A DNA stretch of 17,770 bases from Isotricha intestinalis (taxonomy: Eukaryota; Ciliophora; Litostomatea; Vestibuliferida; Isotrichidae): positions 1 through 17,770 of the forward strand of contig JAJJLU010004144.1 in the NCBI GenBank assembly GCA_023807065.1, written 5' to 3'. Of this stretch, positions 1 through 7,845 are shown piece by piece; position 1 is the first letter of the stretch; each line of letters opens with the position of its first letter. The translations under genes were made by a program, and so were the position numbers. A model generated the notes under the pieces. That model was not told where the DNA came from and did no database searches. It saw only the letters and a program-made list of their open reading frames with translations.

Positions 1-541
1 GTGTTGTTTGAGTAGTTACTTCTTGGGTAGTTGTAGGTTGAGCTACTACTTCTTGAGTTGGTGTAGTTTGAGTAGTTACTTCTTGTGTAGGTGTAGGTTG
101 AGTAGTTACTTCTTGGGTAGGAGTTGTTTGAACTACTACTTCTTGTGTTGGTGTAGTTTGAGTGGTTGCTTCTTGTGTAGGAGTTGTTTGAACTACTACT
201 TCTTGTGTAGGAGTTGTTTGAGCTACTACTTCTTGGGTAGGTGTAGTTTGAGCTTCTGTTTCTTGAGTTGGTGTTGTTTGAACTACTAATTCTTGTGTAG
301 GTGTAGGTTGAGCTACTACTTCTTGTGTAGGAGTTGTTTGAACTACTACTTCTTGTGTAGGTGTAGTTTGAGTAGTTACTTCTTGGGTAGGTGTAGGTTG
401 AGAAGTTACTTCTTGGGTAGGTGGTGTTTGAGTTACTGCTTCTTGAGTTGGGGTTGTTTGAGCTACTACTTCTTGTGTAGGAGTTGTTTGAACTACTACT
501 TCTTGTGTAGGTGTAGTTTGAGCTATTATTTCTTGTTTAGA
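1..541 (-). repeat. 18-copy, 30-bp coding tandem repeat (PTQE repeat)
   Basis: Eighteen 30-bp units run head to tail and continue past the left edge. Read on the minus strand, each unit encodes ten residues. Gln3-Glu4 and Gln8 are invariant and Thr2 nearly so. Positions 5-7 vary (VVV, VVA, VTT, AVT, ATT, LVV, TEA, VTS) and positions 9-10 are TT, PT or TP. The first unit (SKQEIIAQTT) is the most diverged, as is usual at an array edge. Synonymous third-base differences (CCT/CCA/CCC, ACA/ACC/ACT) are common, so the array is not a very recent expansion and the protein sequence seems to be maintained. Confidence 0.95.
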
Positions 542-775
542 ACCTTCTTGTGTTGTTTCTGCTGGAGTTTGAGGATTTTCTATGACATCTGTAGCTGCAC
601 CTTCTTGTGTTGATGGTTGGGGAACTGCTGCTACTTCTGGTGCAGGCTCTTGTTTTTTTATTTGAATAAATGATTTTAAGTGATCATTATTATTCTTTCC
701 TTTTACTGAATTTATCAATATAAGAAATATAAACAATAAAATTGAAACTAATGTTTTCGATTTTAATGTATACAT
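1..775 (-). CDS. Secreted mucin-like repeat protein, 3' end beyond window
   Basis: This reading frame starts at the ATG at 775-773 and stays open to the left edge, so only the first 258 codons are visible. Residues 1 to about 24 form a signal peptide: a Lys-containing start (MYTLKSK) followed by a Leu/Ile/Phe-rich core (LVSILLFIFLILI). A short spacer rich in Asn, Lys, Pro, Ala and Glu follows. From about residue 79 onward the protein is 18 copies of a ten-residue unit close to PTQEVVAQTT. No unit contains Cys. Many Thr and Pro residues suggest an extended, O-glycosylated stalk of a surface or extracellular-matrix protein; that role is inferred. Whether it ends in a membrane or GPI anchor cannot be seen. 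The repeat DNA is clearly richer in G+C than its surroundings. I recognise no named family. Confidence 0.85.
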   Translation of the reverse strand, partial: MYTLKSKTLVSILLFIFLILINSVKGKNNNDHLKSFIQIKKQEPAPEVAAVPQPSTQEGAATDVIENPQTPAETTQEGSKQEIIAQTTPTQEVVVQTTPTQEVVAQTTPTQEAVTQTPPTQEVTSQPTPTQEVTTQTTPTQEVVVQTTPTQEVVAQPTPTQELVVQTTPTQETEAQTTPTQEVVAQTTPTQEVVVQTTPTQEATTQTTPTQEVVVQTTPTQEVTTQPTPTQEVTTQTTPTQEVVAQPTTTQEVTTQTT

Positions 776-991
776 TTTATTAAAAATAATTAATCTCAAA
801 ACGAATAAAATATAAATTAAATATAATTAAAATAATAATAAATAAAAGTATAATCTGCGTAATTTTAAATTTTAATTATGAATATTAATCATCATTTAAA
901 ACTAAAACTTAATACAAATACATAAATTAATAATAGCATTATACAATACAAAATAAAATAAAAAAAATAAAATTAAATATTAAACTTACAT

Positions 992-3853
992 TTATAAAAC
1001 AACTTCTTTAATCTTAATACCTTTTTGATAAAAAACTTGTCTAAAAGATCCATCAGCTTTTTTTAAAATTCCAATTCCTTCCATTAAACCATTTTTAAAA
1101 TTAATATCAATAGTTTCAAGTTGATTAACAAAAAATTTTCCTTTGCCTTCTTGGCAATTATTAATAAATTGTCCTAAATAACTAGTTCCATTAGGATAAA
1201 CTAATAATCCTCTTCCATGTCTCATTAATTCTTCTTTTACTTTCCATTCTCCAATATAATAAGTATCACCATAATCAAAAATATCTCTAAATACTACTTC
1301 TTCATTATCATTTAATTGAGGAACATTTGATAATATCATTTTCATTTCTTTTGGATATTTTTCTAAAAAATATTTCTCAGCATTTAATTTATAATCAATT
1401 TTCTCTGCTATTTTATTTTTATCAATTTCTATTTTTTTAAATATGAAATCATATTCATTTTCATTTACTTCTTCATCAGTATCACATTCTAAATATTTTA
1501 TATTATCCTTTGAATTTACATAATAATTATATGTCACTCCTTCTTTAATAAAACTTGCTCTTAATAAAATATTTCTTGTATTTTTTATTTTATATGAAGT
1601 ATCTAAATTTAAAGAATTTTTAATTATTGATAATATAGGAACATCATTTGGAGTTTTATGACTTATAATATTAATAGAAAAATTATATATTTCATAATAA
1701 TTTTTCCTTATTCCTAAAAATACACAAATTTTTTCTGAAGGAAGATAAGTTTCTATCATTGAAGTGTTTTCATCGAATGGATAAATTAAATCAAAATTTT
1801 CTGAATTATCATTTACGTTTAATCTCATTTCTTCTTCTAATAAATTTTTCATTACTAAAAAACCAAATATTGTATTTCCTAATTTATTTGCTGAATAAGA
1901 TATAAAATCTTTATTTCTATGTATTTTATTTTTAATTTTTTCACTATATACATCTGCAATCAATTGTTTAAGTAAATTAAAATGAACATCAACTCCTTTA
2001 TAAAACAAAAAAAAATATTTATCAGATGAAATATATAAATTAACTTTTCTTTTTTTTTTAAAAGTTGAATATTTATAATTACAAAAAACATAAATAATAT
2101 AATATCCAACAGTTAACTCAACTTCTAAATAAGGATTATCTTCATTATTACAAACAGAATTAATTAAACTTAAAGAATAATTTCCATTTAAACTATTATA
2201 ATTTTTTTTCATAATAATTAGATTAATAGCTAATTCCTGATAACTTTCCATACTTCTATGAAACCTATAATATTTTTTAATAACATTAATAATTAACTTA
2301 GTCTTTCCAAAAATTTCCAATTCAAAAATATTAGGTTCTCCAACATTATCATTATTAATTTTATATGATTTAACACATTGAGGATTAGTGACTTTACAAA
2401 TATCAACAATACAAAAATATTGAAAAAAATCATTAAAACTCATCCAAAAAGCTCCATCATCTTCAACAATTAAATTATTGTTGTTATTTAATACTTTCTT
2501 AGCTTCTTCAGTCCATAATAAAGAATGATCACTCCAATCACCATTCCATTCTTTATAACCCCATGGATTTCTCAATCTAATTAATCTAATTAATTTTCCA
2601 TTTAAATATCCTTGAGTAAAATTAATAACAGTAAAAGAATGACCAGAAATTAAACCATATTTTTCAATTTCTTCATTAAAATTAGAACATGATGAAATTA
2701 TCATTCCTTCTTTAAAATCATTTAATAATTTATCCCAAATAAAATCAATATTATTTAATTGTAATTTAACAGTTTCAATAGGAAAAGAAGTTAAAACAGA
2801 TAAAACTTCAGAAGCAAAGCCTCCAATAATATTAATATATCCTCCATTAATTTTAGCCCAAGCTTTTTCTAATAACATAACCCATAATTCAGGTCCATTT
2901 GGTTTAGCAAAAATAGGAATTTTAGTTTTTTTAGAACATGGAAAATAATCATCTAATAAAACAATTTTCCATTCTCCTTCTATATTCATTCCTATTTGAA
3001 AACAATTATTTTTTGGAATATAAATATATTTAAATATTTGAATTATTAACTGTGGCATTGATGTCATTGCTGCTAAAGATGACATAAAATAACAATTACC
3101 TAAATTTCCTTGTCTTACATCATCTATTGATATATCATCTACAAATAATGAATATTTTCCTTCTGGAAATATTTCTTTTGCTCTTAACCAAATTATATTA
3201 TCTATTTCATATATAAATTCCTTCTTTGATTTTATTAACCGTTGTCTTATTTTATCTATTGGTTCATTATTTTTATTTAAACCTAATATACTATTTTTAT
3301 TTGGAGGAAATAAATCATCAATAAATATCGCATTTTCATTTGGAATTTTCTGGTTTTTATATATTTTTTTTATTTTCTTTATATTATAATTTATTTTATC
3401 TATTATTTTATTGTTTAAATTTTTTTGAGATAATCCTTTTGCTATTAATTTTGTTTCTTTTTCTGAACTATGTTTATATAATCCTGTTTTTGCTTCTATA
3501 TATAATTGAAGAAGAAGAAATATTTTTTTGCTCTTTAATTTTTTTATTTTCGTTTCTTTTTCTCTTTCTTTTTTATTAAATTTTTTCACCCTAAATGTTT
3601 TATTGTTATTACTTTGGTTTGATGATATTGTTTTTTCATCTTCTTCACATATTATTGTTTCTTCTTTCTTTGATGAAGATGTTTTTCTTTTTTTATAATG
3701 GTCTAAACTTTTTGATTTTTTTGATATTTGTATTTGATTCACATTGTTTAAGGATATTATGTTATTTTTGTTTATTTGTAAATTATTATTTTTATGTGTA
3801 TAATGAATTGTTTGAATCATTTTTTTTTCCTCTGAAGAACATTGACATCCCAT
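992..3853 (-). CDS. Calpain-type cysteine protease with acylation signal and C-terminal MORN repeats
   Basis: This is a Ca2+-dependent papain-fold protease of family C2, 953 residues. The catalytic triad is intact: Cys254 in QGNLGNCYFMSSLAAM, His405 in GHSFTVINF and Asn429 in LRNPWG. The conserved ELWVMLLEKAWAKINGGY and GGFASE blocks lie between them (about 322-350). The N-terminus MGCQCSS is a classic N-myristoylation site (Gly2) with palmitoylatable Cys3 and Cys5, so the enzyme should sit on the cytosolic face of a membrane. Residues 20-170 are Lys/Asn-rich and disordered. Residues 500-700 look like the calpain beta-sandwich domain (LEVELTVGYYIIYVF). Residues 866-953 carry MORN-type units (YIGEWKVKEE..HGRGLLVYPNG, then SYLGQF.....GKGKF). 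No EF-hand domain is present. It is divergent from the LamG gene across 188 bp. The fold is certain; substrates are unknown. Confidence 0.95.
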   Translation of the reverse strand: MGCQCSSEEKKMIQTIHYTHKNNNLQINKNNIISLNNVNQIQISKKSKSLDHYKKRKTSSSKKEETIICEEDEKTISSNQSNNNKTFRVKKFNKKEREKETKIKKLKSKKIFLLLQLYIEAKTGLYKHSSEKETKLIAKGLSQKNLNNKIIDKINYNIKKIKKIYKNQKIPNENAIFIDDLFPPNKNSILGLNKNNEPIDKIRQRLIKSKKEFIYEIDNIIWLRAKEIFPEGKYSLFVDDISIDDVRQGNLGNCYFMSSLAAMTSMPQLIIQIFKYIYIPKNNCFQIGMNIEGEWKIVLLDDYFPCSKKTKIPIFAKPNGPELWVMLLEKAWAKINGGYINIIGGFASEVLSVLTSFPIETVKLQLNNIDFIWDKLLNDFKEGMIISSCSNFNEEIEKYGLISGHSFTVINFTQGYLNGKLIRLIRLRNPWGYKEWNGDWSDHSLLWTEEAKKVLNNNNNLIVEDDGAFWMSFNDFFQYFCIVDICKVTNPQCVKSYKINNDNVGEPNIFELEIFGKTKLIINVIKKYYRFHRSMESYQELAINLIIMKKNYNSLNGNYSLSLINSVCNNEDNPYLEVELTVGYYIIYVFCNYKYSTFKKKRKVNLYISSDKYFFLFYKGVDVHFNLLKQLIADVYSEKIKNKIHRNKDFISYSANKLGNTIFGFLVMKNLLEEEMRLNVNDNSENFDLIYPFDENTSMIETYLPSEKICVFLGIRKNYYEIYNFSINIISHKTPNDVPILSIIKNSLNLDTSYKIKNTRNILLRASFIKEGVTYNYYVNSKDNIKYLECDTDEEVNENEYDFIFKKIEIDKNKIAEKIDYKLNAEKYFLEKYPKEMKMILSNVPQLNDNEEVVFRDIFDYGDTYYIGEWKVKEELMRHGRGLLVYPNGTSYLGQFINNCQEGKGKFFVNQLETIDINFKNGLMEGIGILKKADGSFRQVFYQKGIKIKEVVL

Positions 3854-4041
3854 AAAATATTAGAGTTTAAAATTTCTTTAAAATATATTAAATAAATATA
3901 TATTTTTTATAATAAAGAAAGAAATAATTACAATTAAACCAAAAATATATATATTTAAAAAAAATAAAAAATAAAATATAAAAACCAACTTAAAATAACC
4001 CCTATAACAAAAAATAAATAAAAAATAAAAAAAATAAAAAT
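3854..4041. promoter_or_regulatory. Divergent intergenic region, presumed bidirectional promoter
   Basis: This 188-bp spacer separates the start codons of the calpain (leftward) and the LamG-like gene (rightward). Both must therefore be initiated from here or from overlapping sites. It is almost pure A/T, with alternating TA runs such as the stretch near 3896-3908 and A-rich runs just before the LamG start. No specific factor site can be named. The promoter function is inferred only from the gene arrangement. Confidence 0.45.
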
Positions 4042-5175
4042 ATGAAAAGCCGAAATAATAAAATGAAAATAATCCTAATAATAACAATAAGTTTTCCATC
4101 ATTAATATTATCATTAACAATGAAAAACATAGATACACTTCAATCACCTAATAATGATAGAGAATTGAATAGAATAATTAATAATGGATTTTTTTCATTA
4201 AATGAATGTGACATTATCACAGAAGGACCAATATGTACATTTAATGGTAAAAAAATAATATTACCAAATGCAGAATTAAATGGATTGAAATTATATTATT
4301 CATTTGATCAAATAAGAGCAATTGATGAAAGTGGAAATGGAAATCATGGTAAAGGAGAATTTTTTTCTGGTCCTTCTTTTACTGGAATTGGTAATTCGGC
4401 ATTTTTTAAAAATGGTTTATTCATTGAAATTCCTTATAATAAATTCCTTTATGATAGTGATTTCACTTTTACTTTCTATTTATTTATTATGGATGATCCT
4501 AATAATGAAGGAGAAAGATTTTGTCCTTTTATTCAAAAAGGTTTTGATAAAGATAATAATTATGAAAGATATCCTGCTATTTATTATGATAGACAAGAAA
4601 AAAATTTAAATATTTATATTAAAACTAATAATAATGATGATATTCAAGGAGAAAAATTAATTTCTTTATCTAAATTTTTCCCTCAGAAATGGTATCATAT
4701 TTCTTTAGTTAAAGAAAATAAAAATTTAAAATTATATGTTAATACAATTCCTGATAATTCAATAACATTAAAAGGTGAAATTGAGAATAATGAATCAAAT
4801 ATATATTTAGGAAATGTTCCTTGGTTAAATGATACATGTAAAATACCATTTTATATTGATCACTTTAAAATATATAATATCCCATTAAATATAAATTTTA
4901 TTCAATCTGAAGCATCTTCAATTTTAGGATTAATTCAACCTAATTTTTTAAGAATTGGTTGTTTAGATTGTACATTAAATGAAGCTAAAAATTCCTGTGA
5001 AGAAAATTATAGATTATGTACTAGTTTAGAATTACATTATGCAGGATTTCAAATTGCCAGAAATCTTGGTTTATTATCTTGGGATACTCATTTATGGACT
5101 TATTCTGCTACTCAAGACATTAATATTTATTCTGGATTAAAAGGATTGGGATTATGTTGTGAAATACTTAAATAA
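4042..5175 (+). CDS. Secreted LamG/concanavalin-like domain protein with Cys-rich C-terminal module
   Basis: This 377-residue protein has an N-terminal signal peptide (Lys/Arg/Asn head, then IILIITISFPSLILSL at about 10-25). The second Met, M8, is an equally possible start. Residues about 81-290 form a laminin-G/concanavalin-A-like beta sandwich: GLKLYYSFD, the typical DESGNGNHG loop, a middle WYHISLVKENKNLKLYVN strand pair and the closing FYIDHFKIYN strand. Such domains bind glycans or proteins. Residues about 304-377 are a separate Cys-rich module with the pattern CxxC.L.EA...C, YRLCTSLELH, G.QIARNLG and a terminal CC. I recall this module following LamG-like domains in secreted proteins of alveolates, which hints at the lineage. 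It is probably extracellular or surface-bound. The fold is well supported; the ligand is unknown. Confidence 0.8.
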   Translation: MKSRNNKMKIILIITISFPSLILSLTMKNIDTLQSPNNDRELNRIINNGFFSLNECDIITEGPICTFNGKKIILPNAELNGLKLYYSFDQIRAIDESGNGNHGKGEFFSGPSFTGIGNSAFFKNGLFIEIPYNKFLYDSDFTFTFYLFIMDDPNNEGERFCPFIQKGFDKDNNYERYPAIYYDRQEKNLNIYIKTNNNDDIQGEKLISLSKFFPQKWYHISLVKENKNLKLYVNTIPDNSITLKGEIENNESNIYLGNVPWLNDTCKIPFYIDHFKIYNIPLNINFIQSEASSILGLIQPNFLRIGCLDCTLNEAKNSCEENYRLCTSLELHYAGFQIARNLGLLSWDTHLWTYSATQDINIYSGLKGLGLCCEILK

Positions 5176-5253
5176 AAAAAATTTATAAATTTTTTTTTCA
5201 TTTTTTTTTATTATTGTTTTCTACAATAAATAAATAATTTATAAACTTTGAAA

Positions 5254-5859
5254 ATGAATTCTAGTAGAAAATTATTTTATAATAAATTAATTCCGAGAAT
5301 TCCTATTAATAAAATTATGAAAAAAAGTAGTTCTTCAATTGGAAATAGTTTTAAATATAAAAATTCAATAAGTCAATCTTTAAGAGAAACATTTGATACA
5401 AATTCATCCTACATAAATGAAATGTATAAAAAAGGAAAAATGTTTGAATATAATAATATATCTCTTATTGGAAGTCATAGATCAAATTTAGGTTATATAG
5501 AAGATTTAGTTAGAGAAAATGGAAAAAAAAGTAATAATGATAAAAAAATATTAAATAAAATGAATATTGAATGTAATAATTTAAATAACGAATTTAAGGA
5601 AAATATAAAAAAATTAAAAGACGAAATTAATGATAATATTTGTGATTTAGAAATTAAATTTAATAATGAAGTTAATAAACAAAAAGTTGCAAGAAATAAA
5701 ATAAAATATGAAATGAAAGAATTAAAGAAATTAATGTGGGATAATCAAAGTTTATTTACTCAATTAAGAACAAGAATAAAGTCTTTAAAATATAAAATTG
5801 ATGCAGGAAAAATTTTTTCTGTAAATGGAAATTTACCTGAATCATATATAATATATTAA
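5254..5859 (+). CDS. Small coiled-coil protein, unrecognised
   Basis: The first ATG is at 5254, giving 201 residues; a TTG six bases upstream is not a likely start. The first 90 residues are basic and Ser/Asn-rich (for example KKSSSSIGNSFKYKNSIS). Residues about 90-187 are strongly helical with regular heptad-like spacing of Leu, Ile and Met (ECNNLNNEFKENIKKLKDEI and onward to LRTRIKSLKYKI), which is a long coiled coil. There are no Cys clusters, membrane segments or signal peptide. It is probably a cytosolic filament, cytoskeletal or basal-body type component, but that is a guess from the coiled coil alone. It follows the LamG gene by 78 bp and converges on the RING gene. Confidence 0.75.
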   Translation: MNSSRKLFYNKLIPRIPINKIMKKSSSSIGNSFKYKNSISQSLRETFDTNSSYINEMYKKGKMFEYNNISLIGSHRSNLGYIEDLVRENGKKSNNDKKILNKMNIECNNLNNEFKENIKKLKDEINDNICDLEIKFNNEVNKQKVARNKIKYEMKELKKLMWDNQSLFTQLRTRIKSLKYKIDAGKIFSVNGNLPESYIIY

Positions 5860-5875
5860 TAATTCAAATTATAAA

Positions 5876-5921
5876 TTTATGTTTTTTTTAATAAAAACTT
5901 TTAAAAAAATAAAAACATAAA
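5876..5921. terminator. Inverted repeat between convergent genes, possible 3'-end signal
   Basis: An 11-bp arm TTTATGTTTTT at 5876-5886 is matched by its reverse complement AAAAACATAAA at 5911-5921. The pairing continues inward through T/A runs with one bulged base. It lies in the 88-bp gap where two genes converge, so it could fold in either transcript and mark both 3' ends. The inverted repeat is seen directly; the termination or polyadenylation role is inferred. Confidence 0.4.
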
Positions 5922-5947
5922 ATAATGTTATTTTAATAATTACAAAA

Positions 5948-6664
5948 TTAATTAATAATAATTTTTCTACATCCTGGACATTTCTTTTCTCTTTGATTTG
6001 AATTTTTCATAAATTTGTTATAACAATTTTCACAAATTAAAAGTGCACATCTACAATCAAAATGTTTTAATTTTTCTTTTTCTTCTAAACAAATACCACA
6101 TTCAAATTTTATATTAGTTTTATTTTTTATTATTTTTTTACAAATTGGACATAAATTATCAATATTATGTTCATTACAAAATTTACATCCACAATCACTT
6201 ATTATTTTAGCTTCATTTTGACATAAAACACATCTATCAAATCCGTTTTTCTGACTAATAATACTGTTTTCATTTTCATTTATTTCATTATTAACTGCAA
6301 TATTTTCATTTGAAATTACTTTTATATGAGAATTAATTTTTTCAATCTTTTTTAATTCTAATTTACTTTTTTTTTCATATTTTTGAACTTTCCTAATACA
6401 ATATATTATTAAAATTAAAATTAAAATTAAGATAATAACAGAAAATATGACTACAATTAATATATTAAAACAAACGCATTCATTTTTTGAATTAATTTTA
6501 CAACTTGGATTATTACATTTAGTTTTAATTTTGCATTTTTCATTAATTAATATATATCCATTATCACAAGAAATACATGAATAATCATTTGAACAAGAAG
6601 AACAATTACTTATACATTTATTACAAACTCCTTCATACCAATAATATCCACTGTTACAATACAT
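5948..6664 (-). CDS. Single-pass membrane protein with Cys-rich ectodomain and two cytosolic RING-like modules
   Basis: The 238-residue product starts at once with Cys-rich, growth-factor-receptor-like units (CNSGYYWYEGVCNKC, CSSCSNDYSCISC, residues 3-64). One transmembrane helix follows at about 67-90 (ILIVVIFSVIILILILILII), then a Lys/Glu-rich segment. Residues 145-175 form a zinc-binding module with Cys145, 148, 158, 160, 163, His166, Cys172 and Cys175. Residues 189-232 form a RING-HC-like module with Cys189, 192, 204, 206, 211, 214, 229 and 232. This architecture predicts a membrane-anchored E3 ubiquitin ligase or adaptor with its RINGs in the cytosol. No signal peptide precedes the Cys-rich part. 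An in-frame TAA lies 21 bases upstream of the ATG and no nearby AG offers a splice acceptor, so the 5' end may be lost or the helix acts as a reverse signal anchor. Confidence 0.8.
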   Translation of the reverse strand: MYCNSGYYWYEGVCNKCISNCSSCSNDYSCISCDNGYILINEKCKIKTKCNNPSCKINSKNECVCFNILIVVIFSVIILILILILIIYCIRKVQKYEKKSKLELKKIEKINSHIKVISNENIAVNNEINENENSIISQKNGFDRCVLCQNEAKIISDCGCKFCNEHNIDNLCPICKKIIKNKTNIKFECGICLEEKEKLKHFDCRCALLICENCYNKFMKNSNQREKKCPGCRKIIIN

Positions 6665-7185
6665 TTTTGAATTAAAAATAATTTATTTTTTTATTTTTTT
6701 ATATTTTGGGTAAACAAGTTTTTTTTATATATCTAATAATATGATATTTATATTCATTTTTTATAATATTTTTATTTTTCTTTGTTATTTTTTGATTTTA
6801 TGAGTAATGGAAAATTTTTTGGAAAAAAAATTCAAAACATATATTTTAGAACAATCTATATTTTTTTAAATTTCAGCATGCTATATTATTATATTTTCCA
6901 CCAAAAAGTTAAATTTTTATATGAATAACATATATTATTTTACTCAAATAAAAAAATAGATTTGTTGTGTGGAGAAAAAATATTTATTAAAAAATATCAT
7001 TATATCCCTTCTTTATTTAAAAGTGATCTTTTTTTATTTAATTTATTATATGCTTACAAATAATATTTAAATATTATATAAATTACATGAAATCTATATA
7101 AAAGAATAATTAAAAATAAATGAACAATTTGAATAAGTGATAATTTTAGAAAAAATAATTATTTAATAATAATAATTTAGTTTAG
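6665..7185. other. Gene-free A/T-rich spacer
   Basis: This 521-bp stretch lies between the start of the RING gene and the stop of TFIIF-beta, both on the minus strand. It should hold the promoter of the RING gene and the 3' end of TFIIF-beta. I saw no ORF of convincing composition, no missing signal-peptide exon for the RING gene and no RNA gene. The only less A/T-rich spots are near 6877-6884 (around GCATGC) and 6963-6974. Confidence 0.6.
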
Positions 7186-7845
7186 TTAAATATTTTCTTC
7201 ATTATCCATTGAAGATACATAAGCACTTTTTAATTTATAACATCCTTTATTAATTCCAGAAGAAAAATAATCACAAATTGGATTTAATATTTCTTTTAAA
7301 TAATTATCAGGTTGTTGTAATTGTTCAGAAATTTGTTTAATTGTTAAATAAGTTTGTTTACTAAACATATTAAATATTTCTTTAGTTAATACATCTTTTT
7401 CTTTTCTTGTTTTTTTATTTCTAATAATATCTTCTTTTTTTCTTCTTTTTATTTTTTCATCTTCATCATCTTGAATTCTTCCAGTCACTCTTTTCGTATA
7501 AATTGATTTTTCATGTTCTTTATTTAATTCTTTAAATATATCATCACTTGTTTTATCATCTCTTGCAATGCAACTTCCGAAATAATCTATTTTTTTCACT
7601 TTTGATAATTTACCTTTTTTTTCTTTAAAAGTAAAAAAGTAATCAGTTGGATTATAGTTTACTGTAAAATTTTGAGCTGGAAATTTATCATTTAAATGAA
7701 GCTGAATTTTTGGGTATTTCATGTTTTTTGAATTATATGGGATTATGTCTATGTAACCGAGTTCTTTTTGAGATTGTAATTTATTATATATTATTGGAGG
7801 AATTTTAAGTAAAAAAACCTTATCTTTTAATGCTAAATCTTGCAT
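7186..7845 (-). CDS. GTF2F2: Transcription initiation factor TFIIF subunit beta (RAP30-like)
   Basis: This 219-residue protein is the small subunit of TFIIF, which binds RNA polymerase II with TFIIF-alpha and stabilises the pre-initiation complex in the nucleus. The N-terminal part has the family start, a short hydrophobic KVFLLKIPPIIYNKL strand/helix and the dimerisation beta-barrel region (to about residue 95). A basic linker follows (KRVTGRI at about 118, KIKRRKKEDIIRNKKTRKEK). The C-terminal winged helix at about 153-208 is the clearest evidence: FSKQTYLTIKQISEQLQQP, NYLKEILNPICDY and GCYKLKSAY match the RAP30 FxxHQYYxLKDL, YLKEIL and WELKPEY pattern. The conserved Trp of the last strand is replaced by Tyr. 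It is slightly shorter than animal RAP30 (about 250) and much shorter than yeast Tfg2. Confidence 0.88.
   Translation of the reverse strand: MQDLALKDKVFLLKIPPIIYNKLQSQKELGYIDIIPYNSKNMKYPKIQLHLNDKFPAQNFTVNYNPTDYFFTFKEKKGKLSKVKKIDYFGSCIARDDKTSDDIFKELNKEHEKSIYTKRVTGRIQDDEDEKIKRRKKEDIIRNKKTRKEKDVLTKEIFNMFSKQTYLTIKQISEQLQQPDNYLKEILNPICDYFSSGINKGCYKLKSAYVSSMDNEENI

Noticed and set aside
1..541. CRISPR-like array
   Set aside because: The 30-bp units are directly adjacent with no unique spacers and keep one reading frame, so this is a coding tandem repeat.
8..613. Two plus-strand ORFs rich in Cys, Tyr, Phe and Leu over the repeat array
   Set aside because: They are the antisense reading of the 30-bp repeats. 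The minus-strand frame has a signal peptide and a sensible Thr/Pro/Gln repeat and is open across the whole array.
3340..4147. Hydrophobic Leu/Phe-rich ORFs opposite the calpain 5' end and the LamG start
   Set aside because: They are shadows of A-rich codons on the other strand and have no domain or family features.
5248..5253. TTG start two codons upstream of the coiled-coil gene
   Set aside because: Nuclear eukaryotic genes normally start at ATG, and an ATG lies at 5254 in the same frame.
6665..7185. Upstream signal-peptide exon for the RING protein
   Set aside because: No ATG with a hydrophobic run and no convincing splice sites were found on the minus strand.
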